Part shown: piece after piece, positions 12,111 to 61,500 of the stretch
How positions within the stretch are numbered: position 1 is the stretch's first letter
How the letters are laid out: each line of letters starts with the position of its first letter
Origin: Motacilla alba alba
Taxonomy: Eukaryota > Chordata > Aves > Passeriformes > Motacillidae
Assembly (NCBI RefSeq): GCF_015832195.1
Contig: NC_052028.1
Coordinates: 3,453,501-3,517,500, forward strand
Reading direction: 5' to 3'
DNA: 64,000 nucleotides
Translations under genes and position numbers: made by a program
Notes under the pieces: generated by a model
What the model was told of the DNA's origin: nothing
The model's database searches: none
Seen by the model: only the letters and a program-made list of their open reading frames with translations

Positions 12111-15100
12111 TTTTGGAATGCTGGCAGTCCCAGTCAGTCATTGATGTCACATCAACCAAATGTGAAAGTTACAACTGTTTATCTTCTTAAATGAATGAAG
12201 GAATTTTCCACTAATGTGATGCACATGAATAAAGCCTAGGGCTTCTTGAAGTTAAAACTCAGAGATCCTCCTCTTTCTACCTTTCACAGTGAAGCTTTAG
12301 CATTTCCTATTTTTTTCTTATTAAAGACATTTTGTGCTGCTATTAGTAACACCTCAGAATGCAAAAGCCATTGTCACTAGTCAATGAAACAGTAGAGATA
12401 TATACTTAAAAAAAAAAGAAGAAAAGAAAAAAGAAAAGAAAAGGTCAAACCTTTTCCTTTTGTAACTTTAATTGCAGACTTGCTTGCACTTCCCTCTAGG
12501 CAATCACAGTACTACAGGCAAATTCTGTGGCTGGTTACTCACGTGAGTAATCTTACTGATATAAATGGAATTAACTCCCTGAAGTAAGGATTAATCTTGT
12601 GAGGAAAAAATTTCAAGCTTAATAATCAAACCTTTCTTTAGAGCTTAAATTGGTGAACTGAGATGGGAAATCATTGTGTGCTGCTTCCTCTTTGCTGCTG
12701 GATTGGTGCAGAGAGCTCATGAAACCTCTCAGCACTTCCAAACTTCCAAACAGGAAAGCAGCGACAGTGTTCAGCACAGCTCTTTTTAGCCAAGTTCCAA
12801 TAGCTTCATCTGTAACTATACAGACAAGAGCTAATTCCTTAAAATTAAGTAATAAGGGAAAACCTCTATCCCTTTTATGATTTGGCCAAATCCTTCGTGC
12901 TTTGCATGGCACCCTGCACGTTTGTAGGAGGAGAGAGCAGAGCTGCAGTCTCACCACCCCTGCCTCAGGATGGCAGCTCTTCACTGCCTGAGCCCTGCAC
13001 TGGAGCTAGGGCAGAGCTGCAGTTCCCTTCACAGTCGTAATTGCATATTTTTCTTGTGATTAAACACACACAGGATTTAAAACTTGCCTCAGCCTTAATA
13101 CCCGTGCAATTAAAGAAGGTCATGGTGTGACAGAGCCTTCCAGGTAGTTCTTGTCCTATAATTTCTCCAGAAACAACAGTTTTGACCCATGGATTTGAAT
13201 TCCTGGCTCTACCAAAGGCCTTTTGCTTTGTCACACATTCACTTTAATCTTTTGTGCTGTAGCAGAACCACCCAGACTCCCCACTCCCTAAGAATGAGTG
13301 ATTCACTGATGTCAGGTCCATATTGGTGCTTTGAAAGGTATGAAAAAAAATTCCACTGGGAATACTGCTGAAATATTGAGTACAGAATGACAAAGCAAGC
13401 CAATTTGCCAGCTCAGAAGTGCAGCTCTACAGCTGTTACTTTAAAAATCCATGCTTTCACTGCTCAGAAAATCATTTATACCACAACAAACAAGCTGTTA
13501 CTTTAATTTGAATGGCTGAGAGCTCAGAATATGTAAATGCTAAATAGCCTGTTCAGAGACACACATTAAACAGTCAAGTGGAACGTGGTGGCACAGGCTT
13601 ATTTTCTAAGTGACAACTGCTGTGCAAAAGGTGACTTGGACCAAAAAAAAGAAAGAAAAAGAATTATTTTTCAGGAGCCCATAATGTTAGTGCCTCCCTC
13701 CTCAAGCAGCTAATCTGCAGTAATCTTTTTCACCATAAGAATCTGAGTTACAAACATGCAAAATGCTGTTTGAGTAACATCCCCTACAGCTTCCTAGTTA
13801 ACTTTCTAACATATAGATGTATTTTAAAATTATATGTGTATTCCTGCAAATACTGGTACAAATATTGTTAATAATCCCCTTCATTTACAGGAGAGTCAAT
13901 AGAATAAGACATTTAAGAAACATGAGTGAAACCACATTTACAATTAACTAAAGAGCCAGAATACGGTGAGAAAAGTAAACATAATACATTTTGACCTGCT
14001 CAAAAAATCAGATTTTTGCCAAAAAACCTCCTTGAAAACAAGAAAAACTTGCAAATTTATTCCAAGAAGTAAAAATTCAACTAACTGCATCATGGACTTT
14101 GATGAGTGACATTTAATACTTATTCCCTGAGGTGCACTGCATGCTTAGTTACAATAAAAATACACTCAAGTAGGTGCTGAGTGAATACAGGCTTTGAAAA
14201 AAGCCCAGCCTTTACAAAGGGCAGAAACATTACTGCTGCAGCCAGAGACTGGTGTGTAAAATTTCCTCTGCCAAGGACTCCTGTGAAGTTCTGTGCAGGG
14301 CATGGAGCAGGGTGAGCCCGAGCTGTGCTGTGCCAGGGGATGCCCAGCCCTGCCAGCCCTCCCAGCTAAGCCAGGTGTCCCACAGAAAAGCTGGGCTGAG
14401 GATGGCAAGTGCTGCTTTTACAGCAGGGAGGTGCAGAGACACCTCTGGGCTGCTGCCCACGGAGCTGTGAAAGCGGGGCAAAGTCTGATCCCTCCCTGGC
14501 ATGGCTGAGCTGGCACGGGACACGATCCCATCAGCAGCATTTCCCTTCAGCTGGCTGGGCCTGATTTACTCACACCAGACTATAAACAGTGCCAGGAAAA
14601 AGGCACTTTGTCAGTACTCTGGGCACACCTTGCTGCTGCAGGGTCACTGCAGCACACGCTCCTGGGCAGCTCTTCTGCTGCAGATGCTCCTCTGCAGGCA
14701 AGGAGGCAGCAAGGAGAGAATCAGCTCTGCTCGAGCTGTGGTGGCTGAGTCAGAACTGAAGGAAGTTGAGTCTAACCAGGCATATTGTCCTAGGGTCTTC
14801 ACCACTGAGAGTCTTCCTTTTGGCAGGGCTGGAAGAAGGCAGCAATCCCAGAAGTGGAGAAAAGAGAAGGAAAACCGGTGAGGCTTCCATAGAAAGAGGC
14901 TGGAAAAAGGTGGCATGCTAACCAAGCTACACTAACAGATCTTGTTTAGCAATTAAAATCTCTGCAAATAAATTGGAGGCTGCTGCTGGAGAATGTTTAA
15001 TAATCGTTTTTTCCAAATGCATTGGGTCAGTAAGGTCTGACTAGGCAGGATGCATCACATTTTTAACATGTCTTTTTACTGCAGTCCAGTCCTGCACGGC

Positions 15101-16959
15101 CCTGGGTGCATGCCTCTACCAGCTGGAAGCCTGGTCAACCACACACTGCTGTCAAACCAAAGACTGTTGACAACTCTTGTGTTATACAAATATTTGCTCC
15201 TCTCAGTTTCTTGAGTGAAGCTCCAAAATCTGCAGGGTTGAGGCTGAGCCCATTGTTTTTCATAGGTTGTTTTAGGTCAGCTCCATGTACCCCTCAACTC
15301 CAGCCAAGAGTAGTATTTCTTCACACTGACTACCCTTCTAAAAAAGAAAGGATGATATCTGAAATCTTGGGTTAAGAAAGTTTCAGATTAATTTCCTTTA
15401 AACTCAGATAACTCAGGATTTCCACTTATACTCCACAGTAACCCATACATGCAGTGTTTCTGAAATGCAGTGACTGGGGAGAGGTGTGCACACACCAGCA
15501 CGTGGTTCATACAAATGATTTCTGTGGTCACAAAGGGGAGGGAAAAAATGTTTTTAAAAGAAAAGTGTCCATATGTAAGTCAATATACCAAGCAACCCAC
15601 CTTGTTTGAAACAATTCACTCCCTGAATTCAGAAACAGGTCAGCACTCATCAATAAGACATTTTCACACAGTGAAAAATTCTCTATGTTCTCAGTTGTCC
15701 AGTAGATTACTTTTAGAAGTCTTCATGTCATTCCACTAATCATCTGCCCAGCATATCCACAAAATAAACCACACCATGAGAAGGAACAGGCTGTAGCAAC
15801 AAAGCAATGTCATCTCAAGGACATTACAAAAGAAGAAGAAATTTAAAATACAGCACTGCAAAACAAGGGAACTGAGCTTTATTTCTAGAAAGGCAGGTTG
15901 AACATTAAATTAATGGAAAAGGCAATATCATTTGGATCTGTGCCACAAGTGCTGTGATGCTAGAATGCCCTTAGACTTTTCAAGCCTTGCAGAACAAAAT
16001 CACTGTGGATCTTTGAAGCAACTTTATAACTGGGGTTTTAGAAGGTTGTGAAACCTTGTAAGGGCTTGTAGCTGCTCTCTGACATGAGAATGATGATAAT
16101 AAAAGCAGTCATAACTCCTACCTCCAAAAAGGCCTTCTACCATCTCCGAACATATAATAAATATGGTAGAGGGATTAGGTGTCCCCTGACTCGTGCATCA
16201 GTTGTGACAGGCCACAGGCAGGCAAGGAATCCATAGCTTCCCTTTGGCTGGGATGCTGTGGGATGGGATTTCCCATGGGATCTGATGTGGTCACATCTGC
16301 CACAGAGGGGCAGAATGACTCTGTGACAAATCCTTCTCATGGTAGAATCTGAGGTGTCCCTCCGAGTTATGGGAAATTAATGCAGCTACAGACCCTTCAG
16401 TCAATCATACTGTGACAGCCTCCCTGCTGCTGCAGCTCCCGAGCAGCCAACAGGGTTCCCTCTTTCAGATCATCTGCTTGTTCCACTCTCACTATCAAAC
16501 GTGTGTTTATACAAGAAATCAGTGGTGCTAAAATTAAATGAGGTCTTGTATGAACATAACACAGCTACCAAAGAAATTAATCTGTACACACCTCCAAAAC
16601 CCTTCAAAGTTTAAATTCTTGTGTCTTTCAGTGAAATTAATTCATTCATTTCAATGATTTATAGAAAGAAAAAGTAACATGCTTTTCTTTCTTTTCTACA
16701 GAAAGAAAAGCAACGTGCTACTGCTTTTGTTTCAGTCACATTTCAACATCAAGGTATTTGCTGGTGAGGATGAATCAGCTCCTCCGTCTCCACTATCCAG
16801 TTGGAGATTTCATTGAAAAGACATTTTAGAACGACGGAATTTTTCAGAAAACGTAACTTCCTTTTTTTTTATGGAATAAGTTTTTTCTCAGTGTTCAACA
16901 CCCTTTAGTACATGCACTACACAAACACATGGGGAAAACTAATTGGGAGCTAAAGCTGG

Positions 16960-17222
16960 CAGGCGAATCGGAGCCAGCGGCGGGCGCTTCCCTCGGCCGC
17001 AGGCAGCCCCGGCTGAAGGCGGGCGGTTCCTCGCAGCCGGGGCTGGGCCAGCGCAGCGAGCCCGGCCTGAGGGCAGCCGGAATCGGCCGCGGGCAGTCCG
17101 GCACTGCCCGGAGCCCCAGCACGGCCAGCCGCCACACGGGCAGGGCGCCGCGACATCCTATCGCCACCCCGCGACACTGCCGGGGAATGCACAGTGCCCC
17201 GGGGCCACCGGGATCTAGGAAA
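16960..17222. promoter_or_regulatory. Orphan CpG island
   Basis: About 260 bp at roughly 70-75% GC, with around 30 CpG dinucleotides by eye, set in AT-rich flanks almost devoid of CpG. It lies about 5 kb upstream of the FOXI1 start codon and about 5.8 kb beyond the DOCK2 stop codon, so it fits neither gene's obvious promoter. Open frames exist across it on both strands, as expected in CpG-rich DNA, but they are Ala/Gly/Arg/Pro-rich with no recognisable domain. It could be an enhancer, a non-coding RNA promoter or a distal FOXI1 start. Confidence 0.6.
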
Positions 17223-19003
17223 AGATTACCCACTGCGTATGGAAGCAGTTTAAACCTCTCCCTATTAGAAACCTTCATTTGCTTTGGAATTCTCTGTGGA
17301 AATTCTGGTAGATTTAGAGATGTCTTTGTTTTAAATTAGTTTCCTTTTTTTTTTTTTTTCCCCCTTTTCTTTTCTGTTTCTCCATCCTGACTTCCAATAT
17401 TCATCTTTTCCTGTCTTGTGAAATTAGACCAGATGCAGTTGTAAAGAAAGACTCTTTGAACTCAGGGACTGTGCACTGGTGCTACTGTGTGTGTCCAAGC
17501 AACTGAAGAAAGGTTTTGCATTCCTCATCATTGGTAGAATCCAGGTATCCAATCATACATACTTTAGTGTACAATAAAATACCATACAAAATACAAGGTT
17601 AAAAGGTCTGCACCTAATGCTACTCTATCCAGGCTGGTTTTTTATATCTAAAAACATATAAATAAACATTCCCCAGGAAGCCTTCCCTCAGAATATCTGT
17701 CGAACATGGAGAGTTGTTTAGACTTTTTCTAGTACAAGATTCCTGCTACCTCACCTACATGAGCCTTTTTTGGCTGCTGGCCTGGCAGGACATAGATCCC
17801 TTCAGTGAGTGCTTTCTGATGCCCATCACCTGGGCTGTGCCTTTTGAGTCAGTCACCATTTAAACCCATGGTGACACCTTCAGCAGCCACCTGCCATGAG
17901 CTGAACCGATCCAAGCACTGGCAAGGCCCCTCAAGGGTTAACTGGGAATGAGAGATCAGTCATGCCTGCCACATGAACCTGGTACTAAATGCAGGTTGAA
18001 TACCCACAAACAGAATGGGGCATCCAGAGCTGCAGGATGCATTAATGCACATGAAAAAAATCATTATCCCATACACTCTATTTTTTCCAGCTCAGACACT
18101 CACAGTGGCTGTCTCATCACAGGCTCAGCCATAGGAAAGATCCCTCATGGCACACAGAAGCTGTCAGCTATCCTGGAAGACAAAAAACTGCATTGAAAAA
18201 GGATAATTCTGTGCAAAACCCAATCAGATCAAACTGCCCTCGCTTTAAAGCCGTGATTAAATTTATCTAACATTTAAAAGTTTATGAAATCCGTGGCCTA
18301 CCCGAGGTTTGTTTGCAGAGCAATTCTTCATTTACAGTGTTAATCTTTAGCACCCGCTGCATCATAAGAGCAAATCAGAACAGAAAATTACACAGAGTCA
18401 ATAAAGAACAAGTCCTCTCCTCGCCCCAGAGCAGTAAACAGTGCCAGTGCTGAAGTCCTTACAGCTGGGGGCAGCCCCTGGAGTGTTGCTCAATGCTCCC
18501 CCTCAGAAGGACCTTGAATGCCTAAGAGCAAGTAGGAACTGAGTTCTGGCAGGGAAATATAAGTTCTGTGCAGGGATCTCTCCAAGGCACCCAGGACAGG
18601 AGATGGCTGCAAGCTTTTTTTCATGGAGGCTTCCACATTCCAAAATAATAGAGAGATGCATCTAAAAAGATGGACATCTCTTGCTGCAAAAAATATTGAG
18701 GGAAAGAATCCTTAAACTGTTTTGTTTTCTTCCCTCCTCAGAAACAGCTAAAAAAAAAAGGGTGCTGCAAAACAGAAGCTGGCTTTAAATACACTGATTT
18801 CTCTTGATTTCTAAATGAGAAAAATGCTGTGTCTGGTTTAGTTTTCCTTTTATCTTCCTCCACTCTAGAGAATTGACCTGTGCTTTTGTTTTGAACAGAA
18901 CGCCCTATTTCTGGATGATTCCCATTGACGTTTGCTTATATGGAACACCAGTCTCTGGGATAAATTCTCCATCCTTTGAATAGTTTTGTTCTGAAGCTAG
19001 AAC

Positions 19004-19028
19004 AAAAAAAAAAAAAAAAAAAAAAAAA
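19004..19028 (+). repeat. Poly-A run
   Basis: Twenty-five consecutive A residues. It could be a retroposon tail or simple slippage; no retroposed body is recognisable immediately upstream. Confidence 0.9.
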
Positions 19029-19351
19029 GAAAAGGATCCTCTGGTATTTTCATGATACTTAAGCTAAAATCCTTGAAAATAGCAGAGGAAGTGAGCAAGA
19101 GAATTATATGGTTGGGTGCCTTTAGTGCCTTTAAACACAACTCCTGGACCATGGCTGACTTAAACAGAAACCAGATTTAATAAAAAATAAAGCCACTTTC
19201 TCTTTTCTGTCATGCTATTTTAAAAATGTATTTAACACCTCTTCTTTCTAACAGTGCCCTCATCCCCTGGTCAGGGTGGAACAAATGAAAGCAGAGATCC
19301 TGTGATGTCTAATGTGTCAATGGAGTCCTCACAGAATAACCAGTGTGGCAC

Positions 19352-19424
19352 CAGGACCCCCACCGGGGACTGGAAGTTGTTGATCTTTAAGGTCTTTTCC
19401 AACTCAAACTGTTCCATGATTCTC
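19352..19424 (+). mobile_element. CR1 LINE 3' tail fragment
   Basis: The segment holds the degenerate CR1 3' signature: GGACTGGAAGTTG, then GATCTTTAAGGTC, TTTTCCAACTC and a terminal CCATGATTCT. It is short and 5'-truncated, as most bird CR1 copies are. Confidence 0.65.
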
Positions 19425-22091
19425 CTCACCCACAATTTCTACTGTCCAATAAAGAAGGTTACAGGCTGTGTGTGATAGAGATAAAAGTTCAATGTCAGGC
19501 AGGTACACAGGTCTATCACACATTCAAGTTCCAGAACAATGTGTTCCTAAGGTCTGTAAAATCTTTAATAAAACTCTCCTTCCTCCTCAGAAACTTGATC
19601 CTTATTGCCTTAGACTCTGACCATTTTCCTATAGCTCACACCAGCTAATTTTTAATGAGATTTTAAGGACATTAATTTCCCCCCAGAATGAATATTTAAG
19701 CCACAATTTCATAATAAGAACTTGGTATGATTTCATGGCACAAACAAGGGCAGGCTGGATACCCAAGTCAGGTGAGGCTACTCCTGAGTACCCTGACATG
19801 GGTAAATGCCAACATTTGCTATGCAGACTGACACAATGACTTCTGGGGCTGGACAGCACCTCTAACATGGTTTTATAGTCCACAGAGACACCCAGGTACC
19901 TGTGTCTGGGTGAAAATGAGATTTCTGCCTAAACTGAACGACAGTGTGCAGCTCAAGTGCATCTTAGGTCATTGCAGTGTAACAGCTCAGTGCAGGTCAG
20001 CTCATCAAATTCAGCTGCATGTGCAGCTACCCTGCCCCTGCAAACAGCTCATTAATTACAGGGCACACAGCCCCATCCTTATCTCAGTGCCGTGTGATAG
20101 AAACCAGACTGTCACCAGCCAGATGACTGGAAATGTTAGAGACAGGGGAAAGAACTGGTACAGAAAAGCACATGAGAACGTGGTGGGGTTCCTGAAACCA
20201 TTCCAGAGCTGGAGCCATTCCTGCTGCACTAATTCTCTCCACAGCAGCCAAAGCCTCACCCTGTCCTGAAGCAAATTTCTGCCCTCAGTGCTTCACCTCA
20301 AAGAATGTCCAATACAGGTTCTGTCCCCCACTCTGCACACATGAACTAAAGGCTGTTGAGCTCATGACACACATGGCAGCAACCAGCGCTGATTCACATT
20401 TTTAAACAGATGTTGCCATGCTGGCACTTTATTGTCCCAGGGCATCAGTTGTCCTTCATGCTATGTTGTTTGTTTGGACTAAATCTCAGTATCCACAGTT
20501 TCTGGAAACCTGTGAAAAGCTGGAGTTTGTTGTCCAAAGATCCTTAAAATTCCAGTTCTATGAATGCCCTCTTCTTGGCAGCTATTTTTTCTTATTGGTT
20601 TTGGTTTTCTGCTCCGAGTTTATTGACAGGATTTCAGATTTGGATCTTGGGCTGGCAAGGGGAGGACAATCTGTGGTATGGGAAAATGAATAAAATTATC
20701 ACTGACATTTAGTAAACTAAATGTGAATCTAAACCCTTCCCCCAAAACTGTACTAAAACCTGAGCAAAACACAAGCACAAATCTTGAACCTCTGGCTTAA
20801 CACCCAACACCAAACTTCCTTTGGACATTGTGTTCCCTCCTTCCTGGTATTTGTTTCTGGGCACTTCCCTCTCTTACATTCCTGCTACTTTATTTTGAGT
20901 CACAGTATTTCAATAACAATTTATAATAACAGCTAGAGGTAAAACTCTATTATTCCACTCACCTGAAAACATCTCTGCAAGATACAAAAAATAAAAGGTA
21001 ACCTTTAACAGTGTTTTTACAAAGAATAAACAGTTCCTAAATAATAATTTTCTTACGCATTTCCAGTAGAACCAAAATTTTCTTTTAAAAGACTTGTTTA
21101 TTTTGTGCCATATTCAGAGTACCTGAAGATAATATTGAAGGACAGCTTTGATACCTTCCCTCCTCTTCCCCCAGGTTTGCAAGATGTTAAACATGCACCC
21201 TTCAAGCTTTCACTTTCTCCCACTCACAGATAACCTTCTCAATTAAACAGAAGACTTTTTTCATGGAAAACTCTTTTCTTCCTTTGCGCCTCTTCAGAAG
21301 CATTATCAAGTTGCTGTGGAAAGCAAATGAAACAAAATGAAAGCAAAAGTCTACCAGAATTCATGCCAACACTGCAGTTAGTGTTAAATCTGGGCCCATT
21401 TTGTTTTGCTGTCTGGTTATTCTGGTGAAGGTGCAGCATTAATTACAGTGGCAAATATTCCAAACCTCTCACAGGAAACAATCACTAACTACTCCTGTAG
21501 AAAACAGCTTCACTCTGACAGCTTGCAAAGAGAGCCTAAATTCATAGAACTAATTTACTCACACTATGTGTTAAAGTGTTGAGAGAAAAACATAGGTCTA
21601 AACAAACTGCAGATGTCTTTCCATAAACTGAACTCCACAGCAAGGGAACAACTTTAACCTCTTTATCTTTCCCAGATCTGTAGAAATGGCAACAAGGCCA
21701 GTCCCCTCATCCACAAGATTGTACATGATCATATTTTATTTACTTAGTATAAATCTATGTCAGCATCTGAAATGTAAAGGGGGGAGTGAAGGAAATCAAT
21801 TATTCACCTTTAGACCCCTCTCTATCTGGAGAACACACTTAGAGAAAGAGCTGCCAGGTTATAAGGACTCTGAGGTGCTGACCTGCAGTGCTGTGGAGCC
21901 TCACACCAGTGAGGCATCACCTCCCAGTCCACCTCAGGAGGAGGGAAGACTCAGAAAATCAATCAAAACCCAGCAAACTTGGGCTCGTAGAATTCTGTTT
22001 GCTGTCACTAAAAAACTATTACATTTCATAAACTGGTACTTGGAGATGTCAGGGAGAAAGGGTCAGGGCAAATAAAACACATTCGTAACGT

Positions 22092-22097
22092 TTTATT
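22092..22097 (-). terminator. DOCK2: Candidate DOCK2 polyadenylation signal
   Basis: TTTATT on the forward strand reads AATAAA on the minus strand. It is the first canonical hexamer after the DOCK2 stop codon (22775-22777), giving a 3' UTR of about 0.7 kb. T-rich and GT-containing sequence follows in transcript orientation. The call is positional. Confidence 0.45.
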
Positions 22098-22774
22098 GAA
22101 CAGCAGGAAATGGAGCTTTTGTTCATCACGCTGCTGGATGTAAGGTCAATTTGCACATGTGTAAATAAACTTCTGCATGTTTTCCACAAAACTCTGCTCT
22201 GAAAACAACTCAGGCAGTGACAGCCACGGACAGCACCCGGGGAAGATTGAGGTACAGAGCACAGTGCTGGGAGCAGCAGAGGGATCTGGGCTGTAAATCC
22301 AGCTACAGCCACACAGTAAATTGTCAGTGGCTATTTTGTGCTGAGCCATCTGTTGCCTTGGCTACACTGCCAGCAAGGATTTAGGGATATCTGGATGTCT
22401 GGACAAGCTCCAGAAACCCCAAACTCGGCTGTTTGGAAAGAACAGCCCTGAGCTGCATTACACAGTGAGCGTTGCTGTTGGCCTGGACACACATGTCACT
22501 TCTCAGGAACAAGCTTTGTCCCCAGGAAGCACCCAGCTCCCTTTGACCTGTACAGCCAGAGATTTCTGTCCCACATCCCAGTGAACACATCCTGCAGTGT
22601 TTTCCTCAAATGTTATTCCTCTATCTGTATCACAAGTAACTTAGCAGAGCCCATGGGAGGTGTTGTTCATATTCTCCATCAGTGCCTTTCTTTAGAGTAG
22701 ATGGTGCTCTAAAATAGAATATTTTTGCGTAGATAGAATTGTTTTCAGTTGAGAAGTGGTCATGAAAAAATTGA
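22092..22774 (-). other. DOCK2: DOCK2 3' untranslated region (predicted)
   Basis: About 680 nt between the stop codon and the first AATAAA. Open frames inside it overlap on both strands and show no family similarity. The end is inferred from the hexamer only. Confidence 0.45.
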
Positions 22775-58520
<35,746 letters not shown>

Positions 58521-61500
58521 CTGTAAATTGAATATAAGGAAATTATAATAATTTTGAGGAAAGCAGGAATAATATTAAATGATGCATAATGCAGAATAAT
58601 TTATGAAACCAAACGATGCAAGCAATATGATATTTTTATATTATGCAGAGATGTACATCATTAGTATTATGCAATTAGCAGAAAAGCAAGAAAGATGAAT
58701 TTTAATAACCACTACTACACATTTACTCTTGATAACAGAGCAGCTGAATAAATATTGTTTAAAAAAAAGATTCACATGAGATTCATTGGCCAACAACATT
58801 AAACCCTGACCCAAAGCAGGACTGGGGGAACACGTGACACGTGCTGGTGGAGCTGTCCAAACTGGAGCTAAGGCACCTATGTAATTACACTGCATTTGAG
58901 CATCACTTCAAAAGACATCTCCTGCCTCCTCTTGGATCCTAATTCAACAGCCATTTGTATGAAATTCCAGTGTAATTTGTGAAGAGCTCTCCATATGAAA
59001 GAAGGACAAAATACATCCCTAAATGACAGCTGATAGTACTGAGTCTGTACTTGAAGTAGACAAAAAGCCTCTGTGCTTACAGTGCACAACCCTTCATTCC
59101 TGAAAGCAAACCATTCGTTCTACAGACAATTAAAAACAAGCACTTCTCACACTAGAAAGGGAAAAGAGAAACTTCCCTAGGAAACACAAATTTAAGGAAG
59201 GAAATACAATTTTCAGAAGCTTTTAGGAAGTCAGCAGCAGCTTTAAACACTTAAAAATGCAGCTGTAGCTAAAACCAGTGGTAGGGCTCAGTGAGAGAGC
59301 AGAAGGCAATGGGAAATGTATTCACTGGTGGTTCAAAGGATGGAACACAACACGGGACTGAGCTCTTCATTTTGTGTGGTGCAATACAAACCTGGGTTGG
59401 GCACCTACACTGAACAGCCTGGAAACAAAATATTCCATCAAAAACTTTAGTGGCCTCTGCCCTTCGTAGCCTGGAAATCTCTGGTGTGCAAACAACCAGG
59501 GAAACCAGATCCCACCACACAAAACCACACCCAGAACCACAGACATTTCCCATCATAAATACAATTCTCAGATGTCCTCTGTACTTCAAGGATGATCCTG
59601 CTGTTAATTTATGCCTGCCTTGGAGGCTGTGCCCAGCAGAGCTGCTGCCCTGCACACACCACCCAGCTCTGCAGCCAATGCACAGCCTTGCTCAGCAGCA
59701 CAAATGTTGTTTATGCCCTGAAAGACCTGTTTTACTCTCTCACCAAATCTTTTAAGAGGTTATTTTGGCCAGTGTGGAGTTCTCAGCCCCTTGAGAAGTT
59801 GTGTTTATTGGTGTGCAGGGAGCACACTCTGTATGTGTCAATTAGAGCAGCGAGATGGAAAATTCCTCAAATTGTTCTAGACTGTGGGGAGAAAAGTCAA
59901 GGCTTATTCCCAAATGGTCTCTTATTTCATTTAATAGCTCCAAGTTCAGTGCCACCTTTGTCAGAGACACACCCCACAGACTCAATCTTCTTATTTATAA
60001 AAACTTTTCCTTCCATCCCCAGAGTTCCACAAAATGGCTGAAAAAATGGGATCCTTTCCCTTTCAATTGCATATTCAAATTAAGGGCTCACAAGATTTTA
60101 AGCACCAAAACTAACTTTAAAACTCTATGAGACAAAGTAGTCTCTCTCTGAAGTAAAACAATATGGAAACAGATTTTAAAAATGCAAAAAATATTCTTAT
60201 GAGACACGTTTTGTTTTCTCTTAACCCCATAATAACATTCCAAGGTGTTTTGGACATCTGTCGAATTGGAAAAGGTGGAATTAATTTAGCGGGAAATTTC
60301 CAGCCATCTCACGAAGAAGAGATTTGTTAGTTATCCTAAAAAATCATCCAGGAGTAAAGGCTGCAGCCTCCACCTTCACACACCTCTGAAAGCTGATATT
60401 TGCTGGTGGAAGGATCAAACATGAACTTCAAACTCTGTAATTTGATAATTTTACAATGCAGAGTATGATATGTAATATATAAAAATTTAACACTTTAATA
60501 TTTCCAGTATAGTTAATTCTAGCTAAATTTCCCAATGGTTTCATTCCCTATTAACCTCTGCATTGTTTCTGCAATGTCTGTCACTGTCATACATAGATTT
60601 TTGCAGTGTGCATTTTCCCCCTGTGTATTTGTAGTGCCCGGAGGGTTTTGATTTTGGGGTTTCTAAAAGAAGATTTTAACATAAAAAATAAACTGCACAA
60701 GTCTGTTTGTGAATTGTGTTTGTTGAAATACATTTCATTACTGCTGAGTTATTAATGGAGCACAGCTCATACAAGAAGGGCAGGAAAACACAAAAGTAAG
60801 CGTTTTCTTTCAAATCAGACTGACATTAGATTTTGGATTATGCCTTTTATAGTAGAATTCTGTGGCATAGGTGATTAATATATGAATTACAATCACTCTA
60901 ACAGCACGGATATAGAATTATAATCCTTTGTAATGCTCTGTAAATGTAGTGCTAATGGAGGAAGGGAGGGAGGAGAAGGAATCAATAACCTGCATTTCCA
61001 GAGCAGAGGCTCTCCAGCAGCTGTGTGAGCACAACAAAACGATTTGGGTTTGGTCACCCTGCCCTGCCCCGGGGGTGTCAGGCGCTGCCATCTCCAAGCA
61101 GGGGCATTCCCGAGGGAATCCTGCTCAAAAGCCAGCAGGAATCCAGTGGCACCAAGGGCGGGATGGTCACAGGGCAGGTGTGTTCCCTCCTGCATGGAAA
61201 CCCCTCCTGTGCAGAGCAAGGCTCCAAACCAAAGGTGGTGGAGCCAGGAGGCAACAGGGACAGCAGAGTGAAAATGCTCTGTCCTGGACAGGGTAACACC
61301 TAGCAATGACATCAGCTGCCAGCAGAAACAAAAATGTCCTGGAATTGTCCTATTTACCACAGATGGCCTCTTCTCCCACAGCTGTTGAGGATACCATGCA
61401 TGTGTTGCATAAGTACAGAAAATCACATAGTTCTTGTCACAATTAAAACAAAAACACCAGGGTGACCTTCGGGGAACACTTTTTCAAAAATATATTCCAC

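Larger units (their letters stand above)
12111..22091. other. Intergenic region between DOCK2 3' end and FOXI1
   Basis: About 10 kb without a supportable exon. It contains A-rich runs (12408-12442 and 19004-19028), a CpG island at about 16.96-17.22 kb, a CR1 tail near 19.35 kb and moderately GC-rich unclassified sequence around 14.28-14.88 kb. Open frames here are overlapping, low in complexity and without family motifs. Confidence 0.6.

Noticed and set aside
16895..17339. Overlapping open frames on both strands across the CpG island (127 and 136 codons)
   Set aside because: CpG-rich DNA lacks stop codons by composition. The products are Ala/Arg/Gly/Pro-rich and unlike any family I know, and the frames run on into AT-rich flank.
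60949..61035. Possible upstream DOCK2 exon ending ALEMQ before a gt
   Set aside because: In the frame required by the next exon the residues do not resemble the conserved NFE(L/F)Q-type ending, and no supporting conservation is seen.
60893..61426. 177-codon minus-strand frame
   Set aside because: No family motif, a GC-rich local composition that lowers stop frequency, and three overlapping plus-strand frames. It also does not match the expected upstream DOCK2 exon.
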